A stretch of DNA of 64,000 nucleotides from Limiplasma sp958448555. Its GTDB lineage: Bacteria > Bacillota > Clostridia > Christensenellales > Aristaeellaceae. This document shows positions 16,594-28,086 of this stretch, one piece after another (positions within the stretch are counted from its first letter, which is position 1; every line of letters starts with the position of its first letter). The position numbers and the translations under genes were made by a program. The notes beneath the pieces are model-generated. The model was not told where the DNA came from. It did no database searches and saw nothing but the letters and a program-made list of their open reading frames with translations. Where the stretch lies: NCBI GenBank assembly GCA_958448555.1, contig CAUDEL010000005.1:23875-87874 (forward strand). Direction: 5' to 3'.

Positions 16594-17364
16594 CTAAAGA
16601 GCCTGACGGCCTTCGGTCAGCAGGCCGTCAGGAGACGATACGCAGCGGGGCACCTCCAGCAGCCCGATATCCTCCAGAATGGCCAGATAGATTCGTTCTT
16701 CCTCAGAGATGTTGCCGTTTTCGTCCACATAGCCCGACCGGGTCAGGCCGTCATAGAACAGATCAAAGGCCGTGTCCCGGGACCTGCCGGACGCATCCCA
16801 GGGCGGCAGCGGCCCTACCCGCGCCTTCGCGCAGGTCCCGTCCCACCGCGTAAGGACGAGGTCAACGGCGCCATCCTGCCGGCGCACCTCCCGCCACAGA
16901 TCCATCCCCGCCGTTCCCAGGGGACACATGAGCGAAAACTCGTACTCGCCATCATATTCTTCCCATTGGTTAAAGCGGTGATCCACCGGCAGAAAGTCGA
17001 AGAGAAGCACGCTGTTCCCCGCGGAAAGCGCCAGAGAGGAAAGGTCCGCCGGCGCGTCCAGGACACCCTTGAGCATTGCGCAGGGAACGGGGGTGAGGTC
17101 CGTATCCGCCAGGGCAAAGTCCAGCGTGAACATACCGGCTGTTCCGTCGTCAAAGGTCAATGCGCAGCCGTCGTATTCGTCAAACCTGGTCTGGTAAATC
17201 CACAAGCAGCCTTCCGACCGCTCAAACGAAGTCACATAGCCCGCATCCGTTTCGTCGCTGCGCACATAGGCTTCCAGCCTGGCCGCGTCAAAGGATATCC
17301 CCTTCGCCAGCGCGGTTGTGCCAAGCAGCAGAGCCAGCATCCCAAGTCCGATCAGCCGCTTCAT
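16594..17364 (-). CDS. Secreted protein of unknown function, paralogue of the interrupted gene upstream
   Basis: It has 256 residues with a signal peptide (MKRLIGLGMLALLLGTTALA). Segments FSLMCPLGTAGMDLWREVRR, AFDLFYDGLTRSGYVDENG and EERIYLAILEDIGL align with the gene at 17374-18564 (LILPLGNPGIALLRDL, YAVFYEGLVRSRFLDEDG, SIATLVSSLDG), so the two arose by duplication. ATG 17364 is 5 nt from AGGGGG; a GTG at 17370 is in frame but lies in that site. A perfect hairpin (CTGACGGCCT with AGGCCGTCAG) falls in the last codons without a T run. No domain recognised. Confidence 0.7.
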   Translation of the reverse strand: MKRLIGLGMLALLLGTTALAKGISFDAARLEAYVRSDETDAGYVTSFERSEGCLWIYQTRFDEYDGCALTFDDGTAGMFTLDFALADTDLTPVPCAMLKGVLDAPADLSSLALSAGNSVLLFDFLPVDHRFNQWEEYDGEYEFSLMCPLGTAGMDLWREVRRQDGAVDLVLTRWDGTCAKARVGPLPPWDASGRSRDTAFDLFYDGLTRSGYVDENGNISEEERIYLAILEDIGLLEVPRCVSSPDGLLTEGRQAL

Positions 17365-17373
17365 GGGCACCCC

Positions 17374-18564
17374 CTATTTGACGTCCCAGCGCCAGAAGTC
17401 CAGGTCGCGGTCCGAAACGGTTTCCACGGTTCCGTCGTCGTAACGCACCTCGCGGATGGCCGTGAAGATCACGCGCGCGTCCGCCCCATAGCCCTCAAGG
17501 CTATATTTGGAAAGCATTTTTTTCTTTCCCGCGCGGATGGATTCCTCAATCGTCATCTCGTTGTACACCTCTCCGGTCAGCTCGCTGGCAATGGCGTTGC
17601 CGCTTTTGTCCGTGCAGTAATACGAGAAGGTGACGGATTGGATCGCCCGCTGCTTATCCGTGTTTTTCAGCTCCATGCGGATCCAGGGCACCGTTTTGAC
17701 GCGGCCCCAATCCCCCGACAAAGTGCTTTCCAGATGCAGCCGCGGCGCCCAGAGGACATCTTCCAAAGGCTTGACGCTCTTGCCGGGCTTGGGAATACCG
17801 GACGCTCCGTCGGGAAGCCAGACCTTTTCTGCGCTGGGATAGACCGCGATGGCTGGCATGAGGCTGTCACCGTCCAGCGAGGACACCAGGGTGGCGATGC
17901 TCTCCTGCACCCGCCCGTCCTCGTCCAGGAAGCGGGAGCGCACAAGTCCCTCGTAGAACACCGCATAGCCGCCGTCCACCTCCGTCAAGGGAGGCTGCTC
18001 AATGGCGAAGCACAGCTTCTTGGCGTCGTAGAGGCGCAGGGAGAAGGCGAAGTCCGCGTCATGCAGATCCCTGAGAAGCGCGATTCCCGGATTGCCCAGA
18101 GGTAGAATCAGATCAAAATCATAGCCGTCATCGCCGTCCGGCTCCAGAAGGAAACCGTCCGTCATGCGCTTTACATCCAGCCAGTATACGCGATCACCGA
18201 TCAGCAGCTGCAGGAGCTTGACCGAGAATTTCTGGTCACACCAGCCATCCAGGTAAAGGAAGGGAATACCGAAATCGCTTTTGCTTCCGCTGATAAGGAA
18301 AGACAGGTCCACCTAGCCCCCCAGCGTTTCGCTGGAGAAGTCGTATTGCATGGAGCCGTCATAGGTCAGGTACTGCCAGTCTTCAAAGGTTTCCGTTTCT
18401 CCTGAGGAAAAGAGGGTCAGATCGTAGGCGGGTGTATCCTCGGCCATGCAGTACGCGTAGAGCAGTTCCACGTCAAAGCGGTCGTCAAACGGTTCGGCTG
18501 TCGCCGGTGCGGCAAACTGCGTCAGCAACAGCACCACAAGCAACAAATACCCCCATTTTCTCAT
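17374..18564 (-). pseudogene. Secreted protein gene interrupted by one in-frame TAG
   Basis: A GGAGG-preceded ATG at 18564 opens a signal peptide (MRKWGYLLLVVLLLTQFAAPATA) and runs 83 codons to a TAG at 18315-18313. The same frame continues without a gap from 18312 for 312 codons to a second TAG at 17376-17374. The downstream part has no signal peptide of its own and no ribosome site, and homology to the paralogue at 16594-17364 spans the stop. One nonsense mutation, or a sequencing error, best explains this; the GTG at 18312 could allow re-initiation but would give a protein without export signal. Lies 58 nt after secA on the same strand. Confidence 0.75.
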
Positions 18565-18621
18565 TCTTTGCTCCCTCCTTGGCAGATCGTTCCTCCCATT
18601 CCTGCATCTGCGGATGCCGTG

Positions 18622-21348
<2,727 letters not shown>

Positions 21349-21513
21349 TCCCAAAGCGGTAAATCTCCTTATATGTGGCGATGACGCGCCGGGCGCATCA
21401 TAACTCATCTTATATTATAGCATGGTTGCCGGGGATGACGCAAGCGCGCAGCTTCCCTGCCCGCTGGCGTATTTTGCGCGCGTCTGGTATACTGAAAAAA
21501 AGGAGGCGGTTTG

Positions 21514-22374
21514 ATGCAGACGGTGCTTTTGACCGGCGCGGGAGGCTTTCTGGGTTCGCGGCTGGCGCGGCAACTCCAGGGGCGGTGGGAGGTTAAGGCG
21601 TTTCCGCGCGGCATGCTGGAGCGGGCGCAGGAGGCGCAGGTGCGGGAATTCGTGATGCAGGAGGAGCCGGACGTGATCGTCCATATGGCGGCCATCTCGG
21701 ACACGGGCGCCTGCGAGCGCGATCCCGAGGGCTCCTGGCGCGCCAACGTGCTGCTGAGCGAGTGGATCTGCCGCGCGGCGAAGGCTGTAGGGGCGAGGGC
21801 CGTGCTGCTCAGCTCCGATCAGGTCTACAACGGCAGCGGCGCGGAAGGCCCCTTTTCCGAGGACGCGCCCCTGGCGCCGGTCAACGTCTACGGCCGCCAC
21901 AAGCTGGAGGCCGAGCGCCGCGCGCTGGATATTTTGCCCTCGGCGGTGCTGCTGCGCGCCTCCTGGATGTATGACCTGCCGGGCCGGGGGCTGCCCATCC
22001 GCGACAACTTTCTCATGCGCCTGATCCGCTGTGCCATGGAGGACCGGCCCGTGCGCTTCTCCACGCATGACTGGCGGGGCGTGACCTACGCGCGGCAGGC
22101 GGCCGGGATGCTCGAGCGCGCCTTTGACCTGCCCGGGGGCGTGTATAACTTCGGAAGCGACGGGCCGCTGGACATGTACGCCACCGCGCAGGGCGCGATG
22201 GCGCTGCTGGGGCTTTCGGAGCGCGCCGGGCGCCTGCTCATCCCCGACGCCGCCCAGCCGCCGCGGTGCCTGCGCATGGACGGCGCGAAGGCGTCTCGCC
22301 TGGGCGTCCGCTTTTCAGATAACCTCGAAGGCGTGCGCCTGTGCCTGGACGAATACGGTCTGACCGCTTTATGA
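21514..22374 (+). CDS. RmlD-like NAD(P)-dependent sugar reductase/epimerase
   Basis: This 286-residue short-chain (extended) dehydrogenase has the nucleotide-binding TGAGGFLGSRLARQL at its N-terminus, IVHMAAISDTGACE, the catalytic region LSSDQVYNG and YGRHKLEAE (Tyr-x3-Lys), and the late GVYNFGSDGPLDM. The order resembles dTDP-4-dehydrorhamnose reductase, but no other dTDP-sugar gene is nearby, so the substrate is open. ATG 21514 is 7 nt after AAGGAGG. An extended -10 (TGGTATACT, 21486-21493) lies upstream. Confidence 0.75.
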   Translation: MQTVLLTGAGGFLGSRLARQLQGRWEVKAFPRGMLERAQEAQVREFVMQEEPDVIVHMAAISDTGACERDPEGSWRANVLLSEWICRAAKAVGARAVLLSSDQVYNGSGAEGPFSEDAPLAPVNVYGRHKLEAERRALDILPSAVLLRASWMYDLPGRGLPIRDNFLMRLIRCAMEDRPVRFSTHDWRGVTYARQAAGMLERAFDLPGGVYNFGSDGPLDMYATAQGAMALLGLSERAGRLLIPDAAQPPRCLRMDGAKASRLGVRFSDNLEGVRLCLDEYGLTAL

Positions 22375-22959
22375 GTGCCGCTCAAGTCGCCCGATGAGCA
22401 GGGAGGACAGCGTCACCGTGACCAGCGAGCATGCGATTTTGACCGGGGGAATGTAGCTCAGGGAGAGCAGGAGCACCGTCAGGTCCGTGAGAAGGTAGGC
22501 ACGGGCGAGCCGGATATGCAAAAGGCGGGAGAGGACCAGCGCCAGCGCGTCGTCGCCGCCCGCCGCGCCGCCAGCCCGTACCACCAGCCCCACGCCAACG
22601 CCCACAAACAGGCCGCCTGCGATGGCCGCGGCCAGAGGCCAGTCCCCGAGGCTGGGTAGGAGGGGCCCCATGCGCTCGTTGAGCGCATAAAAGAGGGCGT
22701 AGCACCCCGTCGCCGCCAGCGCGCGGGGCAGAAAGCCCCTGCCCAGATACCGCACGCCAAGCGCGTAGCAGATCACGTCCAGCACGATTTCCGACACGGC
22801 GGGCGACACGCCCAGCCAGTGCTCCAGAAGGAGCGTCATGCCCAGCACGCCGCCCTCGGTGATGCGGCTCTGGCTGTGCACGTTGTACAGGCCAAAGGCC
22901 AGTATGGCCGCGCCCAGGACCAGCATGGCCCAGCGCGCCGCCTCCCGGCGGGTCTTCAT
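22369..22959 (-). CDS. YitT/YczE-like membrane protein
   Basis: It has about 196 residues with five to six hydrophobic segments. AFGLYNVHSQSRITEGGVLGMTLLLEHWLGVSP resembles the DUF161/YitT N-terminus, and LVVRAGGAAGGDDALALVLS contains its conserved GG-D turn. The function is unknown, perhaps small-solute export. ATG 22959 is 8 nt after GGGAAAGGA; the ATG at 22968 abuts that site. Its 3' end overlaps the convergent reductase gene by 6 nt. Confidence 0.75.
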   Translation of the reverse strand: MKTRREAARWAMLVLGAAILAFGLYNVHSQSRITEGGVLGMTLLLEHWLGVSPAVSEIVLDVICYALGVRYLGRGFLPRALAATGCYALFYALNERMGPLLPSLGDWPLAAAIAGGLFVGVGVGLVVRAGGAAGGDDALALVLSRLLHIRLARAYLLTDLTVLLLSLSYIPPVKIACSLVTVTLSSLLIGRLERHS

Positions 22960-22990
22960 ACGATCCATCCTTTCCCAAAGTGCCTGATGC

Positions 22991-23037
22991 GGTTGACATA
23001 AAGCATCATAAGGGATATAGTAACCATATTGTCAACC
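22991..23037. promoter_or_regulatory. Divergent promoter region with an 8-bp dyad
   Basis: TTGACA (22993-22998) and TATAGT (23016-23021) are 17 nt apart and drive the MerR gene. GGTTGACA at 22991-22998 and TGTCAACC at 23030-23037 are perfect inverted copies. The second copy also gives a minus-strand TTGACA suitable for the divergent membrane-protein gene. A regulator binding here would affect both genes; the MerR protein itself is the likely candidate. Confidence 0.6.
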
Positions 23038-23059
23038 CCCTGCGACAAGGAGGCCGCTT

Positions 23060-23878
23060 TTGAAACCCCGTTTTACCACCGGCGAGCTGGCGCGCCTGAC
23101 GGGCATCTCCAAACAGACGCTCATATTTTACGACCGGGCGGGCGTATTTTCGCCCGGCGAAAAGGACCCGGGCAACGGCTATCGCTACTATGGCGCGGAC
23201 CAGCTTGAGATGCTGGATCACATCCTCATCCTCAAGGACATGGGGCTGAGCCTACGGGAGATCCGCGCCTTTCTGTCCCTGCCAACGCCCGGGGACGCCC
23301 TAAACGTCCTCAGGGAGCAGCGGGAGGCGCTCGCCGCGCGTCAGCGCAGGCTCGCGGGGGCGCTTAAGCGGCTGGACGGAAAAATCGGCGCGCTGGAGGC
23401 GCTCTCCGGGGAGGTGCCGGGCGAGGTGCGCTTTGAGACGCTCGCGGAGGGCTGGGTGGCGGCGGCTCCCGTCGCGTCGCCCGGCGGGACGCTGGAGACG
23501 GATGTCGCGCTCAAGACGCTTCTTCGCCTCTCCCATGAGCGCCAGCTCCCCTACCTCTACCAGATGGGCACGCGGGTAAGCGTGCAGGCCATGGCGGAGG
23601 GGCGCTTTACGGAGGTCTGCGAGGTGTTCTTCCCCCTGCACAGGGCCGTGCGGACGCGCCCCTGCCGCCCACGGCCCGCGGGCCTGTACGCGCGCTGCGT
23701 GCATGCCGGCCCCTACAGCCGGACGGGCGAAACCTACCGCCGCATGCTCGAGGCCATCCGGGAGCGCGGGCTTTCGCCGCGGGACGCCTCCTACGAGACC
23801 TGCGTGCTGGACAGCATGACCGCCCGCAGCGACAGCGAGTATCTTACGCGCATCGACATCCCCGTCACGCGGCGTTAA
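23060..23878 (+). CDS. MerR-family regulator with GyrI-like effector domain
   Basis: The protein has 272 residues and starts at a TTG 7 nt after AAGGAGG. The N-terminal winged helix reads FTTGELARLTGISKQTLIFYDRAGVFSP, NGYRYYGADQLEMLDHILILKDMG and LREIRAFL. A coiled coil (about 80-120) follows, then a C-terminal domain (about 125-272) with YLYQMGTRVS and GLYARCVHAGPYSRTGETYRRMLEAI like BmrR/GyrI ligand domains. It probably senses small hydrophobic compounds. It is divergent from the YitT-like gene across a shared dyad. Confidence 0.85.
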   Translation: MKPRFTTGELARLTGISKQTLIFYDRAGVFSPGEKDPGNGYRYYGADQLEMLDHILILKDMGLSLREIRAFLSLPTPGDALNVLREQREALAARQRRLAGALKRLDGKIGALEALSGEVPGEVRFETLAEGWVAAAPVASPGGTLETDVALKTLLRLSHERQLPYLYQMGTRVSVQAMAEGRFTEVCEVFFPLHRAVRTRPCRPRPAGLYARCVHAGPYSRTGETYRRMLEAIRERGLSPRDASYETCVLDSMTARSDSEYLTRIDIPVTRR

Positions 23879-23891
23879 AGGAGAAGGTGCA

Positions 23892-24506
23892 ATGGCAGAG
23901 TGGATCATCCGTCCGGAGGTCCCGGAGGATTACAATCAGGTGGAAAGCCTGACGCGCGACGCCTTTTGGAACGTGTACCGCCCGGGCTGTCTGGAGCATT
24001 ATCTCGTGCACCGCCTGCGCGGCTGCAAGGACCTCGTGGCGCCGCTGGACCTGGTGATGGAGAAGGAGGGGCGGATCATCGGGCACATCATGTACGTGCG
24101 CGCCAAGATCCGCATGGACGGCGGCGGGGTTCTGCCGGTGATGACCTTCGGACCGCTGAGCATCGCGCCGGACATGCAGCGCAAGGGCTATGGAACGGCC
24201 CTGCTCACCCATTCACTGGCGCTTGCGCAGGCACGGGGCGCAAAGGCGGTCTGCATCGAGGGAAACCCGGCCTTCTACGGCAGGTGCGGCTTTGTCTCCG
24301 GCGCGTCAAAGGCAGTCCGCTACAACAACGAGTCCGAAGAGGTGCCCTATTTTCTGGTCCGGGAGCTCAGGGCCGGATATCTGGACGGCGTTTCCGGGGC
24401 CTATCATACGCCTGACTGTTATCGCGTGGATGAGGCGCAGGCGGAGGCGTTTGACGCCGCCTTCCCGCCGCGGGAGCGGCTCAGGCTGCCCGGGCAGCTC
24501 GTTTGA
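23892..24506 (+). CDS. GNAT-family N-acetyltransferase
   Basis: The protein has 204 residues. The GNAT core is visible as IIRPEVPEDYNQVESLTRDAFW, then GPLSIAPDMQRKGYGTALLTHSLALA with the acetyl-CoA-binding QRKGYG, and CIEGNPAFYGRCGF. The closest general type is the YhbS-like subgroup. Its start lies 14 nt after the MerR stop, with AAAGGAGAAGG upstream, so it is probably co-transcribed. The acceptor substrate is unknown. Confidence 0.85.
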   Translation: MAEWIIRPEVPEDYNQVESLTRDAFWNVYRPGCLEHYLVHRLRGCKDLVAPLDLVMEKEGRIIGHIMYVRAKIRMDGGGVLPVMTFGPLSIAPDMQRKGYGTALLTHSLALAQARGAKAVCIEGNPAFYGRCGFVSGASKAVRYNNESEEVPYFLVRELRAGYLDGVSGAYHTPDCYRVDEAQAEAFDAAFPPRERLRLPGQLV

Positions 24507-24579
24507 GGACCTTTGACGAACGCCAAAGAACGTGTTATGCTGATGGCGTCCGCAAGCGCTGAAAAAAGGAGGGCTCATC

Positions 24580-26145
24580 ATGCCGGTTTTTGAAAACGCC
24601 CGCTTCATCACCTGCGAGGCCGAGGGCGAAAGCTTCTCCAAAATGGCGGCAGGCGCCGACGGCCGCATCCTGTGGCTGGGGAACGAGATCCCCGCCGAAT
24701 ACGCCGCCATGCCGCGCGTGGACCTGGGCGGCGCGGTGGCGGTGCCCGCCTTCGGCGACACGCACATGCACTTTGAGAGCTTTTCGATGTTTGAAAACAC
24801 CTTCAACATCTCCGACGCCCACAGCTTTGACGAGGCGGCCGCCATCGTGCGCGCCTACGCCCAGGCCCATCCGCGGGAAAAGCTCCTCATCGGCTTTGGG
24901 ACCTGCGGACATCTGGTACGCGAAGGCCGCCTGCCCTGCCGCGAGGACCTGGACCGCTGGGCCGCGCGGCCGCTCATCATCGTCAAGTACGACGGGCACG
25001 CGGCGGTGTGCAACTCCGCCATGATGGCCTTTTTCAGCCCGAAGGTGACGGGCGACCCGGGCTTCCACGCCGACGGATGGCTGTATCAGAACGCCTTTTA
25101 CAACGGCGTCAACGAGGTTACGGCCAAGCTCAGCCCCCTGAGCATCATTGCCGGGCTGAGCAAGGGCGCCGCGGCGCTGACCGCCGCCGGCATTGGGCTG
25201 GCGCACGCCGTGGAGGGCGTGGGCTATCCGCGCGATATGGACGTGGACATGCTGCGGCTGCTGGAAGGCGGCCTGCCGCAGACGTTTCGCATCTTCTTCC
25301 AGACCATGGACGTCTCCAAGGTGCTGCGCCGGCATATGAAGCGCATCGGCGGCTGCTTTGAGCTGGCACTGGATGGCTGCTTTGGCTCCGAGGACGCGGC
25401 GCTGCTCACGCCCTACGCGAACAACCCGGACAACCGCGGCGTGCTCAACTACACGCAGGAGCAGGTCAACGCCTTCGCCATCGCCGCCAACCGCGCGGGC
25501 TTGCAGATCACCATGCACGCCATCGGCGACGCGGCGGTGGAGCAGTGCATCACCGCCTACGAGGCGGCGCTTCATGACCTGCCGCGCAAGGATCACCGGC
25601 ACATCATGATCCATTGCTGCATGGTATCGCCTTCGCAGCTCGACCGCATCGCGGCGCTGGGGCTGTGCCTGGCGGTGCAGGCGCCCTTCATCGACTGGGC
25701 GCAGGAGCCGGACCGCTACCTGCGCGCCATCCTGGGCGAGCGCGCCGACGGGCTTAACCCGCTTCGGTCCATGTGGGACCGGGGTATCGTCATCGCCGAC
25801 GGCTCCGACGCGCCGTGTACCCGCCCCAACCCCATCCGCGGCATGCACCTCGCGGTCAACCATCCCAACCCCGCCCAGCGGCTTACGCCCTATGAGGCCC
25901 TGCTCATGCGAACGAAAAACGCGGCCTACCTCTCCTTTGACGAGGAGGAGCGCGGAACGCTGCGGGCGGGGAAGCGGGCGGACTTTGCGCTGCTGGATGC
26001 GGACCCGCTCACCATCCCGCCCCAGAGCATCGGGGATCTTCGCGTGACGGGCCTGTATCTGCGCGGGCGGCGCGTTTCCACCAAACCCGCCGGCGTGCCC
26101 CGGATGCTCCTGCGGGCGCTGTCGGGCGGCAGGGGCCGCAAGTGA
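24580..26145 (+). CDS. Metal-dependent amidohydrolase (YtcJ / Amidohydro_3 type)
   Basis: The enzyme has 521 residues. The metal-binding motif is PAFGDTHMHFES near the N-terminus, HAIGDAAVEQ near residue 310, MIHCCMVSP, and a late IADGSDAPCTRPNPI with the catalytic aspartate, ending with the small beta domain LRAGKRADFALLDADPL. The family hydrolyses amide or C-N bonds of varied substrates; the natural substrate cannot be told. AGGAGG precedes the ATG and asnA follows after 23 nt. Confidence 0.88.
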   Translation: MPVFENARFITCEAEGESFSKMAAGADGRILWLGNEIPAEYAAMPRVDLGGAVAVPAFGDTHMHFESFSMFENTFNISDAHSFDEAAAIVRAYAQAHPREKLLIGFGTCGHLVREGRLPCREDLDRWAARPLIIVKYDGHAAVCNSAMMAFFSPKVTGDPGFHADGWLYQNAFYNGVNEVTAKLSPLSIIAGLSKGAAALTAAGIGLAHAVEGVGYPRDMDVDMLRLLEGGLPQTFRIFFQTMDVSKVLRRHMKRIGGCFELALDGCFGSEDAALLTPYANNPDNRGVLNYTQEQVNAFAIAANRAGLQITMHAIGDAAVEQCITAYEAALHDLPRKDHRHIMIHCCMVSPSQLDRIAALGLCLAVQAPFIDWAQEPDRYLRAILGERADGLNPLRSMWDRGIVIADGSDAPCTRPNPIRGMHLAVNHPNPAQRLTPYEALLMRTKNAAYLSFDEEERGTLRAGKRADFALLDADPLTIPPQSIGDLRVTGLYLRGRRVSTKPAGVPRMLLRALSGGRGRK

Positions 26146-26168
26146 CGGACAATGAAGGAGGAACCCCC

Positions 26169-27176
26169 ATGAACCGAACCGCCATTCCGGCCGGCTATGA
26201 ACCGACCCTTTCCCTCTATGAGACGCAGGCCGCCATCAGCCTCATCAAACGTACCTTTCAGGATCATCTGGCGCAGGCGCTCAACTTAAAGCGCGTCTCC
26301 GCACCCCTGTTCGTCGATCCGGCCTCCGGCCTCAACGACGACCTCAACGGCGTGGAGCGCCCCGTGGCCTTTGACATTCCGGCTGCGGGCATGGAGGCGC
26401 AGGTGGTCCATTCCCTGGCCAAGTGGAAGCGCATGGCGCTCTATCGCTATGACGTGCATACCGGCAAGGGCATCTATGCGGACATGAACGCCATCCGCCG
26501 CGACGAGGAGCTGGACAACCTGCACTCCATCTACGTGGACCAGTGGGACTGGGAGCGCGTCATCACCCGCGAGATGCGCACCGAGCGCTTTTTGCAGGAC
26601 ACCGTGCGCGACATCGTGCGCTGCATCAGCGACACCTCGCTGCTGGTCAACGGCCGCTATCCGCGCCTGCGCACGCAGCTTTCCGACAAGGTGACCTTCA
26701 TCTCCTCCCAGGAGCTGCTGGACCGCTACCCGGACCTTTCGCCCAAGGAGCGCGAAAACGCCTTTGTGCGCGAGCACCCGGTGACGTTCCTGACGGGCAT
26801 CGGCCACAAGCTCTCCAACGGGCAGCCGCACGACGGCCGCGCGCCCGACTATGACGACTGGAACCTCAACGGCGACCTGCTCTATTACAGCCCGCTTCTG
26901 GACCAGGCCATCGAGCTCAGCTCCATGGGCATCCGCGTGGACAGCGAATCCCTGGACCGCCAGCTCACGCTTTCGGGCTGTGACAGCCGCCGCAGCCTGC
27001 CCTTCCATCGCATGCTTTTGGACGGGGAACTGCCCCTGACCATCGGCGGCGGCATCGGCCAGAGCCGCATGTGCATGCTGATGCTGGGCAAGGCGCACAT
27101 CGGCGAGGTCCAGTCCTCCATCTGGGACGCCGGCACGCGCAGCAGGTGCCGCGAGGCGGGAATCACGCTGCTCTAG
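26169..27176 (+). CDS. asnA: Aspartate-ammonia ligase
   Basis: This 335-residue enzyme makes asparagine from aspartate, ammonia and ATP. Class II aminoacyl-tRNA-synthetase-like landmarks are YETQAAISLIKRTFQDHL, RVSAPLFVDPASGLNDDLNG, VVHSLAKWKRMAL, GIYADMNAIRRDE, LHSIYVDQWDWE, YYSPLLDQAIELSSMGIRV and GGGIGQSRMCMLML. The ATG at 26169 follows AAGGAGG; the in-frame GTG at 26142 overlaps the amidohydrolase and has no site. The stop is TAG. Confidence 0.95.
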   Translation: MNRTAIPAGYEPTLSLYETQAAISLIKRTFQDHLAQALNLKRVSAPLFVDPASGLNDDLNGVERPVAFDIPAAGMEAQVVHSLAKWKRMALYRYDVHTGKGIYADMNAIRRDEELDNLHSIYVDQWDWERVITREMRTERFLQDTVRDIVRCISDTSLLVNGRYPRLRTQLSDKVTFISSQELLDRYPDLSPKERENAFVREHPVTFLTGIGHKLSNGQPHDGRAPDYDDWNLNGDLLYYSPLLDQAIELSSMGIRVDSESLDRQLTLSGCDSRRSLPFHRMLLDGELPLTIGGGIGQSRMCMLMLGKAHIGEVQSSIWDAGTRSRCREAGITLL

Positions 27177-27200
27177 GCCCGGGGGAAAGGGGGACGCCGC

Positions 27201-28052
27201 ATGGAAAGCATACGATACGACGCCAAGCAGCCCGTTTTCAGCCGTCAGGGCGTATGGCTGATGTATTGCGGCATTTCGCGCTATGACAGCTCGTGGAGCT
27301 CGGTTCTTCACAGCCATGCCCATGCCGAGCTGTTCTACGTTACGCGCGGAAAAGGGATGCTGCAAATTGTGGATGCGACCCTCCCGCTGCAGACCGGCGA
27401 CTGCTTTCTGGTCAATCCCTATGTGATGCACACCGAGCTGTCCTCCGCTCAGGAGCCGCTGGAGTACATCGTCATCGGGCTCAACCGCGTGGTCTTTCAC
27501 GGGCCCGAGGAGGGCCATCCGCGCTATGTCCTGCTGGACGACCGCGCCAACGACCGCGTGCTGCTGCCCTATTTTCAGGACATCCTGCGCGAGTTCAGTT
27601 CCGAGCAGGCGGATTATCTGGAGGTGTGCGCAAGCCTGCTGGACGTGCTGCTGCTCAAGATCGGCCGGCGCACCCGCATGGATGTGTCCAGCGAGGACAT
27701 GGGCCGCATCTCCAGCGGCTGCGCCGAGGCCAAGCGGCTGATCGACGAGCATTTCCAGGAGGAAATCACGCTGGACTGGCTGGCTCAGCAGGCCGGAATC
27801 AGCAAATATTACCTGTCGCGCACCTTTCACACCTATTTCAGCATCTCGCCCATGCAGTACCTCTGCCAGCGGCGCATCCATGAGGCGCGGCACCTCCTGA
27901 CCACCACCGACCACAGCCAGGACGCCATTGCGATCCTCTGCGGCTTTTCCTCCCCCAGCTACTTTTCCCAAGCCTTCAAACGCGTGGCGGGACTCAACCC
28001 GAGCGAATACCGCCGCCTCCAGCGGGGCGCCGGGAAAAAGGCGGCGCATTGA
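27201..28052 (+). CDS. AraC-family transcriptional regulator
   Basis: The protein has 283 residues. An N-terminal cupin sensor (about 25-110) includes HSHAHAELFYVTRGKGMLQI and LQTGDCFLVNPYVMH. The C-terminal double helix-turn-helix (about 180-277) includes ITLDWLAQQAGISKYYLSRTF, QRRIHEARHLL and IAILCGFSSPSYFSQAFKRVAGLNPSEYR. This layout is typical of sugar- or metabolite-responsive activators. The target is unknown; asnA lies just upstream on the same strand. Confidence 0.92.
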   Translation: MESIRYDAKQPVFSRQGVWLMYCGISRYDSSWSSVLHSHAHAELFYVTRGKGMLQIVDATLPLQTGDCFLVNPYVMHTELSSAQEPLEYIVIGLNRVVFHGPEEGHPRYVLLDDRANDRVLLPYFQDILREFSSEQADYLEVCASLLDVLLLKIGRRTRMDVSSEDMGRISSGCAEAKRLIDEHFQEEITLDWLAQQAGISKYYLSRTFHTYFSISPMQYLCQRRIHEARHLLTTTDHSQDAIAILCGFSSPSYFSQAFKRVAGLNPSEYRRLQRGAGKKAAH

Positions 28053-28060
28053 TAAAAAAG

Positions 28061-28086
28061 GCGGTCCCCCGGTTGCGGGGGACCGC
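28061..28086 (-). terminator. Hairpin at the AraC-side edge of repeat A
   Basis: GCGGTCCCCC pairs with GGGGGACCGC. The adjoining A6 (28054-28059) forms a T run only on the minus strand, so it terminates minus-strand transcripts leaving the repeat; for the AraC gene it is a hairpin without a T tract. Confidence 0.65.

Noticed and set aside
16580..16640. Rho-independent terminator at the end of the secreted gene before prfB
   Set aside because: The hairpin lies inside codons and no T run follows, so it is at most a structure in the coding sequence.
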